Shown piece after piece: positions 8,710-19,071 of a DNA stretch of 64,000 nt. The stretch covers positions 682,001-746,000 of the forward strand of contig CDRNVI010000002.1 of the NCBI GenBank assembly GCA_977017575.1, read 5' to 3'. The position numbers and the translations under genes are program-made. This stretch comes from Paramoeba atlantica. Taxonomy: Eukaryota > Discosea. Each line of letters opens with the position of its first letter. The stretch's first letter is position 1. Below the pieces are notes generated by a model, which did no database searches, was not told where the DNA came from, and was given only the letters and a program-made list of their open reading frames with translations.

Positions 8710-10031
8710 ATAGCGATAATACGTGCCCGCTTCAACCGTCGCATTATCTCATCGGGGAGAAATCCGTTGATAAGGTCCGTGAACATATGGCATAGTTGCA
8801 AGCTGCAGACTGGGTCGTCGATTAGTATGCGGATTAGAGAGTCCGTAGTGCCCGTTGGACCTGGACTAGCTCCTTTGACTAGCCTGTGCCCTGCCGCCTT
8901 GAGCTCCATCGGTTCTAACCCAACAAGGACCGGCGCATCGCTGGGAAGAGTGAATTCGTACTTGTTTTGTGGATGCAAATCCTCCAGTTTCGAGAGCGTC
9001 TCCTCTTCTGAGAGCTGATACGGCGTAAATGCTTGGTCCATAACTTGAGCTGCTTTCCTGGTATTACCTTCCAAGACCAATTTTGTGGCTCTCTTGATTG
9101 CCCTTTTGTCTGTTACTTGACGACCCTTGGAAACCTCGGCTTGTGTAGTCTTATCTTCGTTCCCTTCTGGGAAAGGACGACGACGCCTCTTCCGTTTCGA
9201 ACTTTCTATAAAAGATGCCAAGGAACACTACATGGCTGACAATACGCTGTGCCAGATCTCATGTCGCTGTGAATATGAACTATGTGCATATTCGCTCATG
9301 AGTTCGCGATAGGTCGCTACTACTCCGGGTATCATTTCTGGACTGATTATGCGAGAAGTGGGAATGGGAGAGTGGTCCAGATCATCTGGGGCCCAGTTCT
9401 CGACGGTAGAGGCTGCTGGAAGGATACGCTTCGTCTGTTCCGTCCTTTCGATTCGCTCTTCTGTTACCGTTGTGTCGGGAAGATGCCATACAATTTTATA
9501 GATGCTAACCGTTTCGACTGGTGGAAGTGTGCCGAAGAAGTCTTCTTCTGGCTTATGGCCGACGATGCCTGTGTATTGGATGTTCAATCTGCCATTCCCT
9601 CGCCTCTTGTAAACCCCGGTTACTTTTCCTAGAGATACATTGATTTTATTGTTATCAAAAGCCCAGGCAACCGTGCAGACAGATCCTTTCTTTATGTGTT
9701 TGGATTTATTCCACAGTTCGCAAGCCGGAATCGGATGCTGATTCTGAGGCAGGATGTTCCCAAGCATCTGTTCGCACATCTCATGGGGATCTGCGAGTGC
9801 ACCATAAGAAATATCCCATTTGTTTGTTTCGGTGCTTGAAGACGTCTGTGTGTTATCGATACATTGGATTACTGGCGTATCGTCCTTAGTTTGCAGGTGA
9901 TCTGGGGCTGATGGAGGTTCGCGGTCGTCCGAATCACCTTCTTTAGAGAAAGCATTGGGGTCTTCGGGGGTTATACTTGTTATAAAAAGGGGTCGGCATC
10001 TACGCTGTAAATAATTACAGTTTCGACACAC
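8710..10031 (-). pseudogene. LINE C ORF2, 5' part
   Basis: The minus-strand frame from 10031 holds an N-terminal CxxC-type motif (CRNCNYLQRRC), a middle region without clear domains, and then the segment leading into RT (KGASPGPTGTTDSLIR, LINGFLPDEIMRRLKRARIIA). One in-frame TAG lies at 9228-9230. The protein stops at the 13-bp duplication and resumes at 1061. The pre-RT segment resembles those of LINE E and LINE B. The element is dead through a stop, the insertion and 3' loss. Confidence 0.75.
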
Positions 10032-10306
10032 GTGTCGCTAAACGATATCCCCTCGAGGGAGAAAGCCCTCGTCAACCTCCCGTGAGCTCATTAAAATAAT
10101 GAGCTAGAAAGTCAGTTGTTTGACTTTCCACCAGGGGAGGTAACTCGCTAGGGTACGCGGAGCTTGCGAAGCTCGCTCACCAGCGGCCTTCAAAGAAGAC
10201 AACCAATGCCCTTCACGCCCTTTGTGAGAAGGGAGTTTTTGCCCGACGACGACCAAAATTGGCATCATGGCAGACGGCAAAAACTTGTCACTTTCCATCC
10301 TCTTGT

Positions 10307-10338
10307 CCTAGTTATTTAGTACATCGTTTACGTGTACC
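10307..10338 (-). ncRNA. Conserved stem-loop motif, copy 7
   Basis: On the minus strand the inner helix is GGTACA/TGTACT, the loop ends ACGA and the bulge is AAATAACTA. The outer helix is weak. This is the most diverged copy. Confidence 0.5.
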
Positions 10339-10427
10339 AGACAAGACTCAGGTCATTCCCCAAGGGGCAGGGGCTTCCTTTCGATAGAGAGGAAGGATCT
10401 TTATGTCAATAGCGCGAATGACTCCTG

Positions 10428-10465
10428 CCCTAGTTTTGTAGTACCTTGTTATATTCGGTACCGGG
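10428..10465 (-). ncRNA. Conserved stem-loop motif, copy 6
   Basis: The inner helix is GGTACC/GGTACT, the loop ends AACAA, and the outer helix is GCCC/GGGC. The bulge is ACAAAACTA. Confidence 0.6.
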
Positions 10466-10504
10466 CGGTGTCATTCTCATTCTGCATTGTCAGAGTGACA
10501 GTTC

Positions 10505-10543
10505 CCCTAGTTATTTGGTGCCTCGTTATGTTGGCACCGGGTA
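10505..10543 (-). ncRNA. Conserved stem-loop motif, copy 5
   Basis: The inner helix GGTGCC/GGCACC is perfect, the loop ends AACGA and the bulge is AAATAACTA. Confidence 0.6.
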
Positions 10544-10564
10544 TTGTCACCCACAGGATCATGC

Positions 10565-10608
10565 TCACCCTAGTTTTTTAGCGTCTTGTTGTACTGACGC
10601 CGGGTGAG
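10565..10608 (-). ncRNA. Conserved stem-loop motif, copy 4
   Basis: The outer helix CTCACCC/GGGTGAG is seven pairs where copy 1 has CTACCC/GGGTAG. The inner helix is GGCGTC/GACGCT. Both helices change in a compensated way. Confidence 0.65.
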
Positions 10609-10670
10609 TTAGCTCGGGAAGCTGGGATCGCTAAGTCCCATCATCCGGCCTGAGCCGAATGCCCTGACTA

Positions 10671-11877
10671 CTACTCTTCGGGGGTTGGTTCTTTGATTTC
10701 CGATATCTCCACATCGGTTTTGTGAATTGATGGAGATCCCGGAGAGAGAAGCTGATCACGGCTATGGTTTTGCTTCCCGTCAATGGGAGAGAAAAACTCA
10801 AGCGTTGGTGGGGAGAAAGAGATTTCTTTTGCATCATAAACCGGTGTTTCAGGCGTAGCAAACCCGTCGGGCGTTGATAGGGATAAGATGTCTGACGTGT
10901 TGGGAGTTGAGTCTTCTATCTCGGGCGTGTCGGAAAAAGGATCGAAACTGTGGACATCATGAACGTATCCGTTGCCCACCCATCTGTACCCTTTAAATCT
11001 GGGGTCCTTTGGGTCAGGACGATCGGGCTCTTGAACTCCAGGACTTGAGAATTCAGGAAGTGCAGTCTCATGACGAGATTCAGTGGGAGGCAGGTTGCGT
11101 TCCATTATCGTTGTCTGTTTGCTTTCGGAAGTTTTATCTCTGATGGGGGTTTTATTGTCGTCCGACTTGCCAACCGATAGAGCTTCCGTTATGTTATGCT
11201 CCGCGTCTAGTTTTGGCTTTGGCTCTTCCGGGATTGGTTCTACGCTTGTTATTCCACTTGGCACTCCGTGGTGTCAGAAGGCCCTTCCAAACTGTTTTTC
11301 CAACTGCTCCTGCAACCTTTCCAAGTGTCGACAGCCGGGAAGTGTAATTGAGTTCGCTGTCCTTTCCCTGAATGCCGTTTCCCATCATTAAGGCCGTGGT
11401 GTGTTTTTCTCTGGCACCTTCGTCATCTCCTCGTCGTGTTCGGGACTGATTCTCCTCTCTGATATTTAGGATACTTTTCTTGAAGGAAATATTTTCAGAT
11501 GTTCGAATCACATCTCCCTGTGTGGGAGTTTTTTCTAGTGTAGACGTTTTCGCTTTGCGGAGGATTATCTTTAAATTGGAGCGTTGCGGCGTGCTGGCTT
11601 CAGCCGCCTTTCTATCCGATTCTTTCCGTTCCGCTTCTTTTCTTTCCGCTTCTTCCTGTTCAGCTTTTTTTCGGTCAGCTTCTTCTTGTTCCATTTGTTT
11701 CTTAAACTCGTAAAAAGAGATTCGTCGATATGAGCGTTTTTGTTCTTTTCGTCCTGATCCTGATAGTTTCTTATCCGTTTCTTTTGAAGGAAGATTTGCT
11801 GGGCTGGAGATTTGCCGGAATGGAGGAACTGAGGTTGGCGAAAGAGAAAACACATTGGTTGGCGAAAGAGAAAGCAC
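10671..11877 (-). pseudogene. LINE C ORF1-like region, two overlapping frames
   Basis: Two minus-strand frames overlap by about 70 bases (11194-11877 and 10671-11264). The first encodes an SP-rich start and a long charged coiled coil of EEAERKEAERK type. The second is acidic, rich in P, S and T, with no known domain. Codon-like composition across the join suggests one former ORF broken by a single frameshift, but programmed shifting cannot be excluded. Position upstream of ORF2 and behind the spliced-leader relic suggests a LINE ORF1. No RNA-binding motif is recognised. Confidence 0.5.
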
Positions 11878-12045
11878 ATTGGTTGGCGAAAGAGGAGGCG
11901 GCGAAAGAGGAGGCGGCAGGTCCGAAGGTCGAACAGTCTTTTTTTAACCACTCCGATGAATTACTTTCGTAAACTTTCACGCCTCTCGCCAACGATATCC
12001 GCAGTCCGAGCGGACTATTTTGAAAAATTATACAACTCGGATAGA

Positions 12046-12058
12046 CAACAAGGTACAG
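12046..12058 (-). other. Spliced-leader relic at LINE C 5' end
   Basis: The minus strand reads CTGTACCTTGTTG, followed by TCTATCCGAGTTG and ORF1 about 170 bases on. This marks the probable 5' end of LINE C. Confidence 0.65.
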
Positions 12059-12059
12059 G

Positions 12060-12310
12060 AGACGTGGGGCTTCGGGAGACGTGGGGCATTCGGAATGAAT
12101 CAGGGCTAACACCCAGTTCGCCGAATAGCGAGGGCTTAGCTCTCCACGTGCCCGGGGAAGGAAGTCCTAGGATCTGCGGAGGCAGCAAATCGCTCACCGA
12201 TTTGCATACCCTATTCGAAACTCGCAAGAGTTTCGATGATCCAGCGACCAGGCTCCTTCCCCCAAGTTCCCCTGCTTTCTCAGGGGAGGCGACATCCTTG
12301 TACTAGGGTA
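12060..12310. ncRNA. Hairpin-rich stretch upstream of LINE C
   Basis: It contains AAATCG/CGATTT near 12187-12203, CGAAACTC-GCAA-GAGTTTCG near 12217-12236 (8-bp stem with a GNRA tetraloop) and CCCCTG/CAGGGG near 12269-12286. No protein signal is seen. It may belong to the element into which LINE C inserted. Confidence 0.45.
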
Positions 12311-12332
12311 ACCGCCTGTAATCACTATCACT

Positions 12333-12535
12333 ATCACCCGCCGCGACACCAGCCGCGCTCCCCGCCTGCGCTCGCCGCCTGCGCACCCCGCCACGCTCCC
12401 CGCCGCGCTCCCCGCCACGCTCCCCGCCTGCTCTCCCCGCCTGCACTCCCCGCCTGCGCTCCCCGCCACGCTCTCCGCCGCGTCACCCGCCGCGACACCG
12501 GCCGCACTCCCCGCCACGCTCCCCGCCGTCACTAA
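12333..12535 (+). repeat. GC-rich minisatellite CCCCGCCRCGCT
   Basis: Units of about 10-12 bases (CCCCGCC followed by TGCGCT or ACGCT) repeat some 18 times. The composition matches the core of block R1, so it is probably related. Long frames over it are shadows. Confidence 0.8.
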
Positions 12536-12960
12536 GGGTGTGATGCCGCAATCTAATAACTTGCTAAACTTGGACATTGTGGGAGGGAAAAGGTCGTACA
12601 ATATAAAGCTTGCAAGAATGTTGTTAATTATTCGCCGTTTACTTACATCGTTGCTTCCGTACTAACTTGGACACTTCGGGAGGGAAAAGGTCGTACAATA
12701 TATTTATAGTTTACGAAAAGAATTGTTTAAAGAGGATTTGCAGGTTTTCTATATTATAGAGGGTATGTGTGGCCCTACGGGGCACATAATAATATTTTAT
12801 TATGATCTATTAATATGTGATTAATATGTGTTAATATATTATATTAATATGTGTAATATAAAAATTACAATAGGATCCTTCGTACACTTATTTCGCCACA
12901 CCTCTCTTTACACGTGCTTTTCCGACTTTTTCTCACACATCTCTTTGTATAGCTAGTATA
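12536..12960. other. AT-rich spacer with 38-bp direct repeat
   Basis: ACTTGGACA followed by GGGAGGGAAAAGGTCG and TACAATATA occurs at about 12568-12604 and again at about 12665-12702. The rest, 12710-12960, is AT-rich with ATTAATATG runs. No gene is seen. Confidence 0.55.
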
Positions 12961-13562
12961 TTAAATATCAATAATTTCACAGAAATACCGAAGATTTTTC
13001 AGCATACGAAGTAAAACGTCGTTACCATTTATCTTCAACTTTCCATTGCTTTTCTCATCTAAAGCTCTTACTCGACTGCCGGGCTTTTCATCCCACCGAC
13101 CGAGTATACCCCCTTCACGCTTGAACGTCTTCTTCACAAGTGAATTAGCCGACTCAACTCTGTTTGTGTGAACACCTTCTTGTGGTACCCACTCGCTTTG
13201 GACCAATTGGATGCACGAATTGGACCAATTGGTGCACCACCTTTTCCCACTTGTATCTACCTTGCAGTTGTAGATTATGACGGGCGGAATCAGTCCGGAT
13301 CCTAGTCATACACCCCTTTGCATTTTTTGGTACACCGCCACTTCTCGTCGCTCAATCGCATTTCCAATGGAGAGGAGTGACTTCGCTTGTTGCATATCAC
13401 TTTCCTTGCAACAACATCATGGCATTTTAACCAGTGTCGACATTGAGCCTCTGAAGCTACCTTAAAATAGTTAGCTTCCGACGGCCCGTGAATCCACGAC
13501 ACCCCTCGCACACTATGTAAGGAATTCAAAAAAATGTAAAATATTTTTTCTAAAAAGTACAT
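12961..13562 (-). pseudogene. Merlin/IS1595-like transposase remnant
   Basis: The minus-strand frame 13302-13562 ends in a zinc-ribbon-like Cx5C...WRCTKKCKG pattern. Frame 12961-13206 reads EGVHTNRVESANSLVKKTFK, like the C-terminal part of ISXO2/Merlin DDE transposases. The catalytic middle is missing, so this looks like an internally deleted copy. A related C-terminal piece (NSMAKKRLKREGRVLGRK) lies at 32124-32440. CCAATTGG repeats sit at the join (13199-13240). Confidence 0.5.
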
Positions 13563-14094
13563 GGGTAATTTACCCCGCTTTTCTCAATATTTATCACCAA
13601 ATTTTTGAAAAGCGAATTCTCGTTCAATTTCCCCCGCAATACAAACATGCTTTCTGACTCAATGGAGTGAAGGGTTTTTTTTGATCACATGTCCCACAGT
13701 AACGTAGTGGAAATCTATCCCTTCCAACCTGAACGTACTCCTCCGACATGATCAAGGAAATGTTTTGTTCTTGTAAACGAAAAGAATCTAGTAGAAATAT
13801 TTATTTTTCAAATAAAAGTACGACCAAAAATTTCATTAGTAGTATATGTAGTATATGTCTTTTTTTTCAAAATTGTGTCATACGCTGCCACATGCTGCCG
13901 TGCACTGTCAAACGCTGCCAGCCACTGCGAGCCAAAACTGCATGGGTTCCATTGAGAAAAATTAAAAGAGGAAAAATATAAAAAAATCACCCCTTAACTC
14001 CGTCGCACCCGGACGCACCCTCCTGTTTCAACCCTCTTATTACTGTATTCCTTTATCTTATTACTGTGTTCCTCTTTATACACTGTATTTTCGC
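13563..14094. other. AT-rich spacer upstream of mtIF2
   Basis: It has a cluster of GCTGCCA/CACTGC repeats at 13870-13930 and otherwise low-complexity AT. No coding signal is seen. Confidence 0.4.
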
Positions 14095-14133
14095 TGTTTT
14101 TATTCACTTTTTTTCAATAATTCTACGCTGTAG
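14095..14133 (+). promoter_or_regulatory. Likely trans-splice acceptor for mtIF2
   Basis: A T-rich tract (GTTTTTATTCACTTTTTTTC) ends in TAG at 14131-14133. That is about 105 bases before the ATG. Confidence 0.5.
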
Positions 14134-14237
14134 GTCAATCTTGAAATACTTAAGAACATTGTGAATATTCTCCTCACCACATGCACGCGTCCAAAACGTT
14201 TACTCCAATAATCTGAAGCAGAATCTGAGAAAAGGGG

Positions 14238-16406
14238 ATGCGAGTATCTAGAATATTGCTACAAAGTCAAGGCGTAATGGGTGGTTCTAGACAATTCGTA
14301 GAAGGTAGGCTCAATGCGCGATATGCGGCTAAATCCGGGTTTCATTGTCTTAATATGGGAAAGTTAACGTCCCAGTTGAAGGCCACAATTCAGCAAGATA
14401 GACGCGAGAATGGATTGTCACAAATTGTCGATTGGGGCGAGTTTTGTGAAGAAGCAACCTCAATTCCTACACGCAGGGGACCCATGTGGCTCGGAAAAGA
14501 TGATCCTCGCGTTGTACGCTATATGCGGCGACTAGAAAAAATGAAAGAAAATGTTATGCATATTGCGAGACCCAGAATTAGTGAAGACCCTGTGGAAAAG
14601 CTAGAATCACACGAGCATCGCGTCTATTTTACTACGGCGACGAATCTTCGCGATCCACTTTCTGTTGCTGAGGGGCTTTACAGATTAGGAAGGATCAAGC
14701 GTCAAGACGTAAAGTATACTGCTACTAAGATAAGCTACATCCCGCGTTGTCCAATTGTTTCTATTATGGGTCATGTGGATCATGGCAAGACCACTCTTTT
14801 AGATACGCTTCGGAAGACTAATGTGGCGGGCCAAGAAGTCGGAGGCATCACACAAAGTATTGGTGCCTTCCAAGTGAAGCTTGGAGTCAACGAAGGGGTA
14901 GGGTCTATCACCTTTATTGATACACCGGGCCATGCAGCATTTGAATCTATGCGGAAATCTGGAGCATCCGCAACTGACATAATCGTTCTAGTTATCAGCG
15001 CCACTGACGGAGTGCAGCCTCAAACCTTAGAAGTCATAGATATAGCGAAAGCCAATGCAGTCCCAATTATAGTTGCCATAAACAAGATTGATAAGGGGGG
15101 AAATGCAGAAACAATTCTCAACGTTCTATCTGGAAAAGGAATTAACCTTGAACCAAGGGGCGGCGATACCTTGGTCACCAAAGTAAGCGCAAAATATGGT
15201 ACAAATATTGAAGAGCTTTTGGAATACATACAATTACAAGCCGTGATGTGTGAGTTATATTCACCCACACCTTCGCGTGCGGAGATCACAGTCCTCGAGT
15301 CGCGAGAGAATCAGGTAACGGGGGTAGTTCGATGCGGCATCCTTCGCCCCGGTTCCTGGTTAGTATGCGGTATCAGTCTTGCTTGTGTAACGCGCCTTCG
15401 AGACGAATCGGGGAAAGAGATCAACCAAGCCCTACCGGCACAGCCTGTACTTATTGAAGGATTTCGCGTCCTTCCGAAGCCCGGCAACACGATTATGGAA
15501 GTTGCAAACAAGACATACGCCCATCGATTCGTGAATCTTATGCGCGACGTTTACACAGTGGAGGGTGGACAGGAAAAGTACATGCAGATACTTGCAGCAG
15601 AGTCATCAGGACAAATATTCGAAAGAAAACCGAATAACAAATTGCGAGCATACGATCGTAAACTGTTTAGCCTAGTAATCAAGGCCGGTACTTTTGGGCA
15701 ACTCCAGGCTCTTTTGCGACTTATATATGAGCTTCCGGAAATACCGGGAACAGAGCTATCAATCATAATTGCCGAAGTCGGCTCGCTGGATGATAACGAT
15801 GTGCTACACCTAAATGCGAAACAGCAAGCCGGGGGGGCTCTTTTGTTTGGGGATGCGAAGGATGGGTCCCGTATGGCGATTCCGAATTACGTAGAAGTCG
15901 CACAATTTGATGTGGTGTTTCATGCTATAGATTGGCTAAAAGCTAAAATCGTTGAGCAGTTACCAAGAAAAAGAGTCGACACTGTTCTCTCGCGAGCGAT
16001 ATGTCGCAATACTTTTCGCGCTTCGCAATCAAAAGGTGGGAATGCAGCTGGATGCTACGTAGAGAAAGGTAAACTACACGTTGCAGCCGACAATCTCCGG
16101 GTAGTGCGACGAGGAGAAGTCATCGGTGAGGGGAAAGTCAGCTTTTTAAGACGCTTCAAAGAAAATGTATCCTTTGTTGAGGAAGGGCTTGAGTGTGGGG
16201 TAGTTCTAGACATTGATTTTGAATTTGAAGCAGGGGATATCCTAGAAGAGTATACAATTGAATGGAAAGAGAATGACGTAGATAGTGAGTACGAAAAAGC
16301 CGTGGCAATCGAAACCGAAAAAAGGCAAGCGGAAGAAAGGAAAAAGGAGACTGAAGGGGACGTTCAACGTGAATTTCCTGAATTTGATTTCTCTGCCGAC
16401 GCGTGA
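14238..16406 (+). CDS. MTIF2: Mitochondrial translation initiation factor IF-2
   Basis: The ORF is 722 residues, close to the size of animal mtIF2. The GTPase domain is complete: GHVDHGKTT near residue 179, [10 protein letters not shown] near 203, DTPGHAAF near 229, NKID near 283 and SAK near 317. The beta-barrel and C-terminal IF2 regions follow, ending in a charged ERKKE helix. The first about 150 residues (basic, [16 protein letters not shown]) fit a mitochondrial targeting sequence, and the ATG at 14238 is the first in frame. The protein would deliver initiator tRNA to mitochondrial ribosomes. It is a host gene isolated among transposons. Confidence 0.95.
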   Translation: MRVSRILLQSQGVMGGSRQFVEGRLNARYAAKSGFHCLNMGKLTSQLKATIQQDRRENGLSQIVDWGEFCEEATSIPTRRGPMWLGKDDPRVVRYMRRLEKMKENVMHIARPRISEDPVEKLESHEHRVYFTTATNLRDPLSVAEGLYRLGRIKRQDVKYTATKISYIPRCPIVSIMGHVDHGKTTLLDTLRKTNVAGQEVGGITQSIGAFQVKLGVNEGVGSITFIDTPGHAAFESMRKSGASATDIIVLVISATDGVQPQTLEVIDIAKANAVPIIVAINKIDKGGNAETILNVLSGKGINLEPRGGDTLVTKVSAKYGTNIEELLEYIQLQAVMCELYSPTPSRAEITVLESRENQVTGVVRCGILRPGSWLVCGISLACVTRLRDESGKEINQALPAQPVLIEGFRVLPKPGNTIMEVANKTYAHRFVNLMRDVYTVEGGQEKYMQILAAESSGQIFERKPNNKLRAYDRKLFSLVIKAGTFGQLQALLRLIYELPEIPGTELSIIIAEVGSLDDNDVLHLNAKQQAGGALLFGDAKDGSRMAIPNYVEVAQFDVVFHAIDWLKAKIVEQLPRKRVDTVLSRAICRNTFRASQSKGGNAAGCYVEKGKLHVAADNLRVVRRGEVIGEGKVSFLRRFKENVSFVEEGLECGVVLDIDFEFEAGDILEEYTIEWKENDVDSEYEKAVAIETEKRQAEERKKETEGDVQREFPEFDFSADA

Positions 16407-16566
16407 CTAACCTTTTTGAAATGAAATTTAGCAATAAATTAACAATAAAGCGTTATTGCGCTAAAGCCTCATAAAAAACCAGATAACTAAATGAGAAATT
16501 TTTAAAGGAAAAGAAAGGTCGAAATTCTGCAAAAAAAACGAAATATTACGAAAATTTATACTATAT
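16407..16566. other. mtIF2 3' flank, AT-rich
   Basis: The AT-rich 3' flank contains AATAAA-like AATAAAG at about 16445. No other feature is seen. Confidence 0.35.
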
Positions 16567-16916
16567 ACCGTGAAAGTACTTATTAACAGAATAAAAATCA
16601 TTGGAATAAAAATTAGCGAAATAATAATTAACGGAATAATTTTTTTTTAAGATTTTCACCAAAATTTTCCCAAACATTTTAGTCAGTGGGCGGTCTGTTC
16701 ATCAACAAAATTCGAAGTATTTCTGTCGTGAAGAAAAAAAGCGACGTTACCGCGAAAAGATGAATCGATTAAGACGTATCAGCAGAACGTTTCTCTTGAC
16801 GCTTAAAGTTTTGTAGAAATTTAGTAAAAATCATTGGAATAATAACTAACGGAATAATTTCTGCCCAAAAAAACATTCCGTTAATTATTATTATTGTTAA
16901 TAAGTACTTTGACGGT
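16567..16916. mobile_element. 350-bp MITE with 22-bp terminal inverted repeats
   Basis: The ends at 16567-16588 and 16895-16916 are inverted copies with one mismatch (shared core AAAGTACTTATTAACA). They are flanked by TA on both sides, as in Tc1/mariner-type elements. The interior is AT-rich with subterminal GGAATAATAA(C/T)TAACGGAAT repeats. No ORF is present. Confidence 0.8.
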
Positions 16917-17163
16917 AATTGTTGATACAAAAAGAGATTCAATATACAAGTCTTGCAAACTATTTATTCATCCCAAAATCCCTTCGCCGACAGAGGCGCA
17001 CACTTTCTACTCGGCACACTTCGTACCTGAAACGCATTACATGCGTACCGTTATAAAAACAGATATAAAATGAAAAAATGAAGGGGGGAAATACGGCGCC
17101 GCTTCTTGTTGATGCCGAAAATACAAAAGACGTCGGTGGAATCTCCCTTTAAAAGGGACACCA
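16917..17163. other. Spacer, nothing recognised
   Basis: No gene or repeat stands out between the MITE and the hAT fragment. Confidence 0.3.
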
Positions 17164-17463
17164 GTGTTTGGAATTACTGCCGAGGTTTGGTCTGATTATT
17201 CGTCCGGCAAAGGTTTTGACCGCGATCCAGCCAAGCATAAGACGGCCTGGAGTTGGTGGCAGTCAAGAGGGCGGGAATTGTTTCCCACTATTTATGAAGC
17301 TGCTCGTCACTACCTCTTTGTTGTCCCTGTTGTCACCGAGTGCGACTCTCTGCTTTCCATCATGGGATGGAAGTATGATGCACGGCAGGCTTCTCTAGAA
17401 TCTGACGTTATTGCGACACAGATGTTCCTCCGCGGTAATTTGGAGAATATTGGATTTTCGTGA
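17164..17463 (+). pseudogene. hAT transposase C-terminal fragment
   Basis: The frame reads WWQSRGRELFPTIYEAARHY, then VVPVVTECDSLLS and YDARQASLESDVI. This is the layout of the hAT C-terminal dimerisation domain (W...FP.L...AR.YL.VP...S...S...R.SL). No upstream catalytic part remains. A hAT-like N-terminal fragment at 44968 may be from the same family. Confidence 0.6.
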
Positions 17464-18040
17464 AGTTGGTTTGACAAGAAAATGACGTTTATAGACATTT
17501 GCTATACCTGTAGTACATTTTTTTAAGTTTACTTAGGGCTTTTTTCCGTGAGTTCTTAATGATGGTCTTGTTTTTCCCTTTGTAAACATACAAGTTTGAA
17601 GTTTCATCCGTTCTATATTCTATAATATTTATATTCGTTCATGGAAATTTTTTATAACTGTTGTTTGAATAGTACTATTTCGTGTGATGTCATGAAAGAA
17701 GATAAAGCATTTTTGGTCCAATTTTTAATGTTAAGATATACATCTCAAATGGGGGGTTTAAATGAGGTGTATCATTCAATCGAAATGCAACGTAATAACT
17801 CCATACAAAAGACAGTTGTAGACAATGTAGAGTTGCAATCTATTTGCTTCATACATAGTGATAATCATAATAACGTCCTCTGGTGTGGTAATCATACATA
17901 CATGTATCTTTAGAAGATTTTTGCAAAATCTCAACAACCTACATAGTTTATGACACCGGTTGCGAGGAGTGCCTTTATGTCGCATCGGTCCTTCTTTTGT
18001 CTGCCTCAATCATGTCCGAAACTGCTGCTCCACACTCTCA
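17464..18040. other. AT-rich spacer, nothing recognised
   Basis: A 90-codon open frame at 17641 has no recognisable motif and is not called a gene. Confidence 0.3.
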
Positions 18041-18044
18041 AAAG

Positions 18045-18152
18045 GCGCATGTAGTAATCGACGTAGTAATCAGTATTCGGTGTAGTAATCAGTAACCAAA
18101 ATGTAGTAATTTACCACCGATTAAACATCATGTAGTAATTTACTACATGATT
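18045..18152. repeat. GTAGTAAT repeats ending in a palindrome
   Basis: GTAGTAATC/T recurs five times. The last is part of a 21-base near-palindrome (CATGTAGTAA-T-TTACTACATG) at about 18130-18150. Confidence 0.6.
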
Positions 18153-18804
18153 AATCCAGGGTATGTCTTTTTGTCCCCCCTTTTTTCGAAAAAAACTACT
18201 TCCACGTTTTTTCGAGTTCAGCGATTTAACAGTCCTCCTAGATTGGTATTGACGAAAGGGAAGACACTGGCTATTTCTAGGGCTCAAATTGTGGCACATC
18301 GGGTAGACAAAGGTGTGACATACTTACAGAGTTTGGTAGTGCATCGATACTGTATGGAAAACATATGAACGAGCGAAATGGTAAATTGAAAGCACGAATG
18401 GCCTTTGCTTCAGCCTCAGAAGATCTTCAAATATGGAAATATTAAATTTTAGGTTCTTCGTTAAACGCGGTGGTTGTTTTCAATATAGAAGTCACTCATG
18501 CTGCGCGCTTCGCGTTGAAAAGTACCTCCGCGTAACCTAAAAAAGAAAAATTGACAAGAGGCCACAAATAATCTACTTTTTCGAGGGAGAGAGCCCGATT
18601 TTTAGGCCAAAAGACGAAATTTCACCTCAAATTTGGGCCGTTTTTGATGCCCTACCAGTAGGCGTAGGAGGCGAATCTGTCGAAAAACACGTCGTAGAAT
18701 GATAGCTGAGGTCCCAAGCTCTTAAAATATTTTTGAGGAGTCGATTTTGGAAAAATATTGTTTTTACTCTTTTTTGGTCAAAAATATTTTTTATTGGGTC
18801 GCCA
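18153..18804. other. Spacer, no gene
   Basis: It includes GCGGTGGTTGT at about 18467, a motif also seen at about 20132, 37011 and 44312 (minus). Open frames are unsupported. Confidence 0.3.
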
Positions 18805-18925
18805 CTCGCACCTTTATAACGCAGAAAACTCGCACCTTTATAACGCATAAATCTCGCACCCTTATAATGCATAATGCACCCTGATAACGCATATTGTCCC
18901 ACTGAAAATGCATATTGAACCCCAT
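18805..18925. repeat. Minisatellite CTCGCACCTTTATAACGCA
   Basis: About five diverging units of 20-24 bases run from CTCGCACCTTTATAACGCAG to ATAACGCATATTG. The 217-codon minus-strand frame over this area is a repeat shadow (RYKGAS repeats). Confidence 0.65.
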
Positions 18926-19071
18926 GCATACCGCCACTGCAAACCAGTGCTAACTTGTGCCAGCCAGTGCAAGCCACAACGGCCATTATTCTAGGGGACC
19001 GGAAGTGATTGACTGGGAGAACGTGTGTTCTCCCATGGGGTGATAAAAAAAAGGGATTTTCTTGTCTTAAA

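Larger units (their letters stand above)
10024..10640 (-). ncRNA. Hairpin-dense spacer between LINE C ORFs
   Basis: Perfect inverted repeats follow one another. Stems lie at 10024-10037, 10085-10105 (9 bp), 10107-10128 (8 bp), 10160-10174, 10209-10233 and 10235-10284 (9 bp, GTTTTTGCC/GGCAAAAAC), followed by four copies of the conserved stem-loop. It lies between ORF1 (ends 10671) and ORF2 (starts 10031). A role in internal initiation or RNA recognition is inference. Confidence 0.6.
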
